Shown here one piece after another: positions 59,405 through 64,000 of a stretch of DNA of 64,000 nt. The translations under genes were made by a program, and so were the position numbers. Within the stretch, counting starts at the first letter, position 1, and each line of letters opens with the position of its first letter. The notes below the pieces were generated by a model, which was not told the origin of the DNA, ran no database searches, and worked only from the letters and a program-made list of their open reading frames with translations. This DNA is from Trichaptum fuscoviolaceum. Its lineage: Eukaryota; Basidiomycota; Agaricomycetes; Hymenochaetales; Trichaptaceae. The stretch is from assembly GCA_910574455.1 (NCBI GenBank), contig CAJSYZ010000009.1:3055040-3119039 (forward strand), given 5' to 3'.

Positions 59405-60119
59405 GTCCTATGCAGTCGAGTGAAAATGAAATGTTGGCTGAGAATTGTTGATGGATTCGCATTCAATGGTAAAAGGAGCAGATGTCGATGGGTGAGATAT
59501 AGACTCGCAAGCCAGTCGTTACTACTTACTGTAGAGTTGTGTTGTAGTAACGACTGGTACGACTCAATCAGACATCACGAAAGTTGACTTTCACTGGCGG
59601 AGCATGGCGGGCTTTGTAATGTACCGTCATGATTGTGACGCCTTGTATAGCCTTACAGTCACCTTAGAATACAAAGCAATATTATGTATTTTCTCCATAT
59701 GTTTGAAGTCTGATAGTCTTATTACAGTGACAGAGCCATATACTAAGTATATGGTATGCAACTGATGGTTCACTCAACATAATATATGTGAATTATACAG
59801 ACAGCACAAGCTTGCTGACCTATGTTAAGTCACGGCAATATGACGTGACATGGCAGTGGCATGGCCATAGCATGACAATGTGATGTGACCGGGCTAAGCC
59901 ATTTACTGCATAGCCTGGGCCACTTCACTGGCTGACAAAGAAGAGATCTTCTTAGATAATATCGGCACTGACAAACCGGCCGGATGACCTCGAGACAAAG
60001 TAAAAAATTTCATAAATTTCCATTTCACTACTGTACACTACACTACTTTGCTCTCAGAGGAGTCCACATAGGATTCTATCATACCAACTCAAAGAGAATT
60101 AGAGCCGACATTTAACAAT
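59405..60119. other. spacer upstream of Plavaka copy 2
   Basis: 715 bp. It contains a perfect short inverted repeat (59512-59557) and a run of TGACGTGACATGGCA-type half-palindromes (about 59832-59890). The element's 5' terminus must lie here, but terminal inverted repeats were not located without its other end. Confidence 0.5.
59512..59557. repeat. short perfect hairpin
   Basis: CCAGTCGTTACTAC at 59512-59525 and its exact reverse complement GTAGTAACGACTGG at 59544-59557, with an 18-nt loop. It lies between the BTB gene and the Plavaka gene; possibly a transposon end or footprint. Confidence 0.7.
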
Positions 60120-63100
60120 ATGCGCAAGGGCAAGCGAGGGGGCTTTTATTGTCCGGCAGTAGGATGTCCCAGACATTTTACCTCTCCCTCAGGCATGAAG
60201 AATCATGTGAGGACGTGTGCAGTATACGCCGAGGATCTAAAACGTTTGGCGGAGAGGAGGGAGCAGATAAAGAGACAGAAGATTGAAGCACCCGAACTGG
60301 AGCGGGATAGATTGCAGATGGAGGCAGCAGACGGTCGCGGGCTTGAACATACTGCCATGGACGAAAATACAGATGTGCGTATCTCACAAGATTTTAAGTT
60401 GCAGTTAGAATGAATTCAAATTAACATCTGTGTTCAGACCATTGGATTCGAATCAGACTTACCTGTAGATCAGCCTGAAGTTCTGACCGGTCGAGGACAT
60501 CGGAAAAAAGCTCGAATGCCAGGACGCTATAAGGACTTTTGCCCGTCTCAGGCTAAGCCACGAAGAAAGAGGAAGGCGCCTTCAAACGAGATGGAATTAG
60601 AGTCGGATAATGTACAGCCTTTAGAAAGCCAGGAGGACCCACCTTTGGATCCCGCAGAGCAACCCCCAGTTGTCGACGAGCCCATCGTTGCAGTAGCCCC
60701 ATCTATCGGTGAACGTGTGGCCACAGCTTGGAGTACCATAAGGAATGTTTTTGGCTTGGCACGAGAATATCAAGCACAGCCAACGCGCGTCCCGACCTCG
60801 GATGTCTTCCCAGTTGCGCAGGAGCTACCTTCGATAATGGAGACAATTAGCCCATATCCAAACTTATCATCTTTTCGTTTCGCTCACATGTGGTCTTCCA
60901 TCTCGCGATACTCGAAGTCCATCCAAGAACGGACGTTGGAACTGTTCCTTCGACCCGACTTCCTAAAGTCGGAATTTGATGGTGTGGACATGAAAAAATT
61001 AGAGGAGAAGGTGTTGGACGGTAGCGTACCTTGGGGGGATTCTAAGCAGGGATGGCGGAATGAAACTGTCACGATTAAGATCCCTCTAAGTGGAAAGAAA
61101 AACGTTGGACTTGGTGAAAAAGAGAAGACCGAAGGCGTACCGTTCAAAGTCGAAAAGTTTTGGCATCGACCAATCATCCCTGTGATCAAGTCAATTCTGA
61201 CTTCCAATGAGGCCCTCGGTTTCCACTACGAGCCCTTCAAACAGACCTGGTGTCGTCCGGAGTTCCCAGAAACTCCAGTGCGCGTGTACGATGAATTATT
61301 CACTGGAGACGCATGGCTCAAGGAACATGAGAGCGTGAAACAGCTGGAACTTCCAGCAGACGAACCTGATATATATCCCCGCGCAATTGCAGGGATCATG
61401 CTATGGTCCGACGCGACACATGTTGCCGAGTTCGGGCAGCAGTCAGTCCCCAATTTATCTGGCCCTGGGCAACCAGTCGAAGTACGAAAGAGCGAGATCC
61501 GGTTCACATGCAATGCATCATATTGCATATTTACCATCAGTAAGTGTCTCGTCAATCGTAAGATAGAATTCTAACTCACATTCATTGTAGATAAAAAAGA
61601 AGATTGAGGACTTCATCATGGCAACAACGGGTGCTAAGACAGTTTCTAGAGCCATTCTGACTCACTGTCGGCGCGAGCTATTCCATGCCTGTTGGATGCT
61701 CTTGCTGAGTGACCCTGAGTTCCTTAAGGCCTATACTCATGGTTTGGTCATTACGTGCGCCGATGGCATCACTCGAAGGATTTTCCCTCGTATTCTCACA
61801 TATTCAGCTGACTATCCAGAGAAGTAAGTGACCACCACTTTGAGCTCGACACAAGACTAACAATCCACTTACACTTTAGGGTGCTCATTGCAACAATTCG
61901 TGACTTGGGGACATATCCCTGCCCTCGTTGCACGATCGAGAAGAAACATATCCATTCCCTTGGAATGAAAAGGGACATGCGCAATCGCGCGACGAAGGCT
62001 CGTCACGATAACGCGGACTATCGGCAGAAAATCAAGTTAGCACGAGATAAAATTTATAAGGATCATTTGGCCGTCACCAACGAGTATACTGAGGCGTACC
62101 TGGGTTCAGAGTCTTTAGTGCCAACTGAGGTATGATTTTAAATGACTACTCACAAGAATTGAGGCCTGATGTCGTCAATTAACATAGAACGCGTTCTCCA
62201 AATGTTTGTCGCCATATGGGTTTGACTTTTTTAGGATGTTGCGCGTAGACTTACTTCATGAAGTCGAACTGGGACTTTTTAAAATGGTATTCGCCCACCT
62301 TATTCGAATGCTTCAGAGCCTTGGGGACGATCGAATCAGAACGTTAAATAGACGGTAGGAAGAACAGCTCACTTATATTTTCCATTAGATTAAAATCCTA
62401 CTCAATTTTAGATACGCTCGCGTCCCATCATTCGGAGCGTCCGACGCGGACATACGCAACTTTCCAGATAATGTCTCTGAAATGAAAAAGTTGGCTGCAC
62501 GGGACTTCGAAGATCTCATACAGGTGAGTTTGCTACATTATTCTCCCGTATAAAAGAACTCCTGCTTACCTGAATTGGAGTGTGCAATACCATGTTTTGA
62601 AGGTCTCTTCCTGCCAGGAGACGATGAGAAGATCACAACTCTCCTCTATACGATGACAGCATGGCATGGCTTGGCAAAGCTCCGAATCCATTCAGAAATA
62701 ACATTGGAACTATTGCAACGGGAGACAGTTAGATTAGGGGAAGAACTCAGAAGATTTCAGAAGGACATTTGTCCACATTACGAGACTTACGAGTCAGACC
62801 GCGAAGCCCAGGCCCGTGTTCGTGCTGCCACAGCTCGTGCCAACGCTCAAGGAAAATCTCAAGCAGAACCGGGCTCAGGGACAAAGAAACGGAAGGTCTT
62901 CAACCTCCACACTTCAAAAATCCATGCACTGGGCGACTACGTTGAGGAAATCAGGTTATATGGTACGACGGACGGTTACTCCACTCACCCCGTAAGTAAC
63001 AGAAGTAAACGATAGCTTGGGTTTGCTGACGCTCTGTAGGGTGAGCACGAGCATAGAAGATCCAAGGCACGATACCGTTGCTCGAATAAGAGAAATGCGG

Positions 63101-64000
63101 AACCACAGATATTGCGGGCTCTCGCTCTCGAATACGAACTCAGATACCGGGCCCAGATACTCCGTATCTTGGGCGTAGACATACCTTTCGGAACAGGCGA
63201 ATCACGCACATTTAACTCCTCGACTGACCGATTCTCTGCGAGCACCGATCTTCATATGCAGTACAATATTGCACTCAGCGAGCGCGACAAAGTTGATATT
63301 GCGACCTATATGCATTCCGGATTTCAGGATGATCCTGGCTTTGAGGTTCGAAATACAAGAAACTCACTCTCATTAACTTCCGTCTGATCAATTCCTTCAG
63401 GACTTCTATCCCCGCCTCAAAGACCATTGTCTTGCCCGCATCAAAAATATCGACACCTTGGGGGAAGACCTCGAATTCACAGAGGACGAACGCAACTCTC
63501 TGCATTTCTACAATGATTTACTATACGGCCATCCAAAAATTCAATTTAACTTCACCACTTACGATGTTCGACGAGAACGCAGTGTCGTCAATCCTGACAC
63601 AGCCAAACGCTGCGTCATGCTGGCAAACGGGGAGGACGAAGGCGACGACATGCGCCATCCTTTTTGGTACGCTCGGGTGCTGGCTGTATTCCATGTGAAA
63701 GCTACGCACGAGCCATCAAAGACGAAAAATGAGCGTATCGACGTCCTGTTCGTGCGCTGGTTAGGTATCGATCCGGAATGGAATGGAGGAGACTCACATC
63801 GTCGATTAGATCGCGTAGGTTACGTGCCCTATGGCGACTCAGGTAGTCCTGCCTTCGGCTTCGTCGACCCAAATACTATCATACGGGCATGTCACCTAAT
63901 CCCCGCCTTTCATTTGGGTCGTACGACGAGCCTTCTTCCACCTTCGCGGTTCAGAGACGAGGGGGGAGATTTTGTTAATTATTATATCAATCGGTGAGAT
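60120..64000 (+). mobile_element. Plavaka-type DNA transposon protein, copy 2 (3' end outside the window)
   Basis: Exons: 60120-60374, 60438 to about 61539, 61591-61823, 61880-62129, 62188-62354, 62412-62523, 62581-62991, 63040-63345 and 63401-63993, then a donor GTGAGA. N-terminal C2H2 finger (CPAVGCPRHF..H..C), then RVYDELFTGDAWL, IMLWSDATHVAEFG, HCRRELFHACW, TYSADYPEK, CPRCTIEKK, KRDMRNRATKARHD, VDLLHEVELGLFK, AARDFEDLIQC, and the C-terminal FVRWLGIDP. These are standard blocks of a second Plavaka subfamily. One frame change near 61438-61445 interrupts the block after EFG, so this copy too may be inactive. It is not closely similar to the 38-42 kb element. Confidence 0.85.

Overview
The window is eukaryotic and almost certainly from a mushroom-forming basidiomycete (Agaricomycetes). 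Genes are split by very short introns (about 46-70 nt, GT..AG, occasionally GC..AG). Two Plavaka-type DNA transposons and a chromodomain Ty3/gypsy element are present, and several hypothetical genes belong to families I associate with Agaricomycetes. All gene models below were spliced by eye from open frames, splice signals and phase agreement; no database search was possible.

Layout. 1-8745: a host gene on the minus strand is cut in two by a 6.7-kb chromovirus (1565-8270) with nearly identical 819-bp LTRs and a GAGGG target duplication. 9406-9827: remnant of a 3'-5' exonuclease. 11177-18672: a conserved housekeeping cluster: uroporphyrinogen-III synthase (HEM4), delta14-sterol reductase (ERG24), a mitochondrial citrate-type carrier (CTP1), and two RING-finger genes. 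18673-22710: repeats and gene-poor DNA. 22711-30252: a 3.2-kb direct duplication carrying a trypsin-fold gene; one copy is broken, the other open. 30889-47413: unknown coiled-coil genes and a degenerate Plavaka element. 47925-50307: repeats ending in an 850-bp near-perfect inverted repeat. 50516-59404: DIM1 rRNA dimethyltransferase, mitochondrial RNA polymerase RPO41, and two BTB paralogues. 60120-64000: a second Plavaka element, running off the window.

How the genes relate. HEM4 (haem), ERG24 (ergosterol), CTP1 (mitochondrial citrate export), RPO41 (mitochondrial transcription) and DIM1 (ribosome assembly) are ordinary single-copy functions. ERG24 and CTP1 share a 326-bp divergent promoter. 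The accessory DNA between them is the unusual part.

Main observations. (1) Three unrelated genes contain arrays of very short, phase-symmetric exons that look like tandemly copied exon+intron modules. (2) The spacers, and some introns, are built from a small vocabulary of 6-10 bp words and their reverse complements (CACTGGCA, AACTTGAA, AGCCTGAG, ACTCGGAG, TAGTAGTACTA); in-frame 6-nt indels between the two duplicated genes fall at such words. (3) The retroelement carries an 11-nt primer-binding site complementary to a site just downstream of a TATA-like box in its own LTR, as in Tf1-type self-priming. (4) The inverted repeat sits 208 bp upstream of DIM1, and pieces of it and its flank recur in rearranged form at about 20.0 kb and 26.5 kb.
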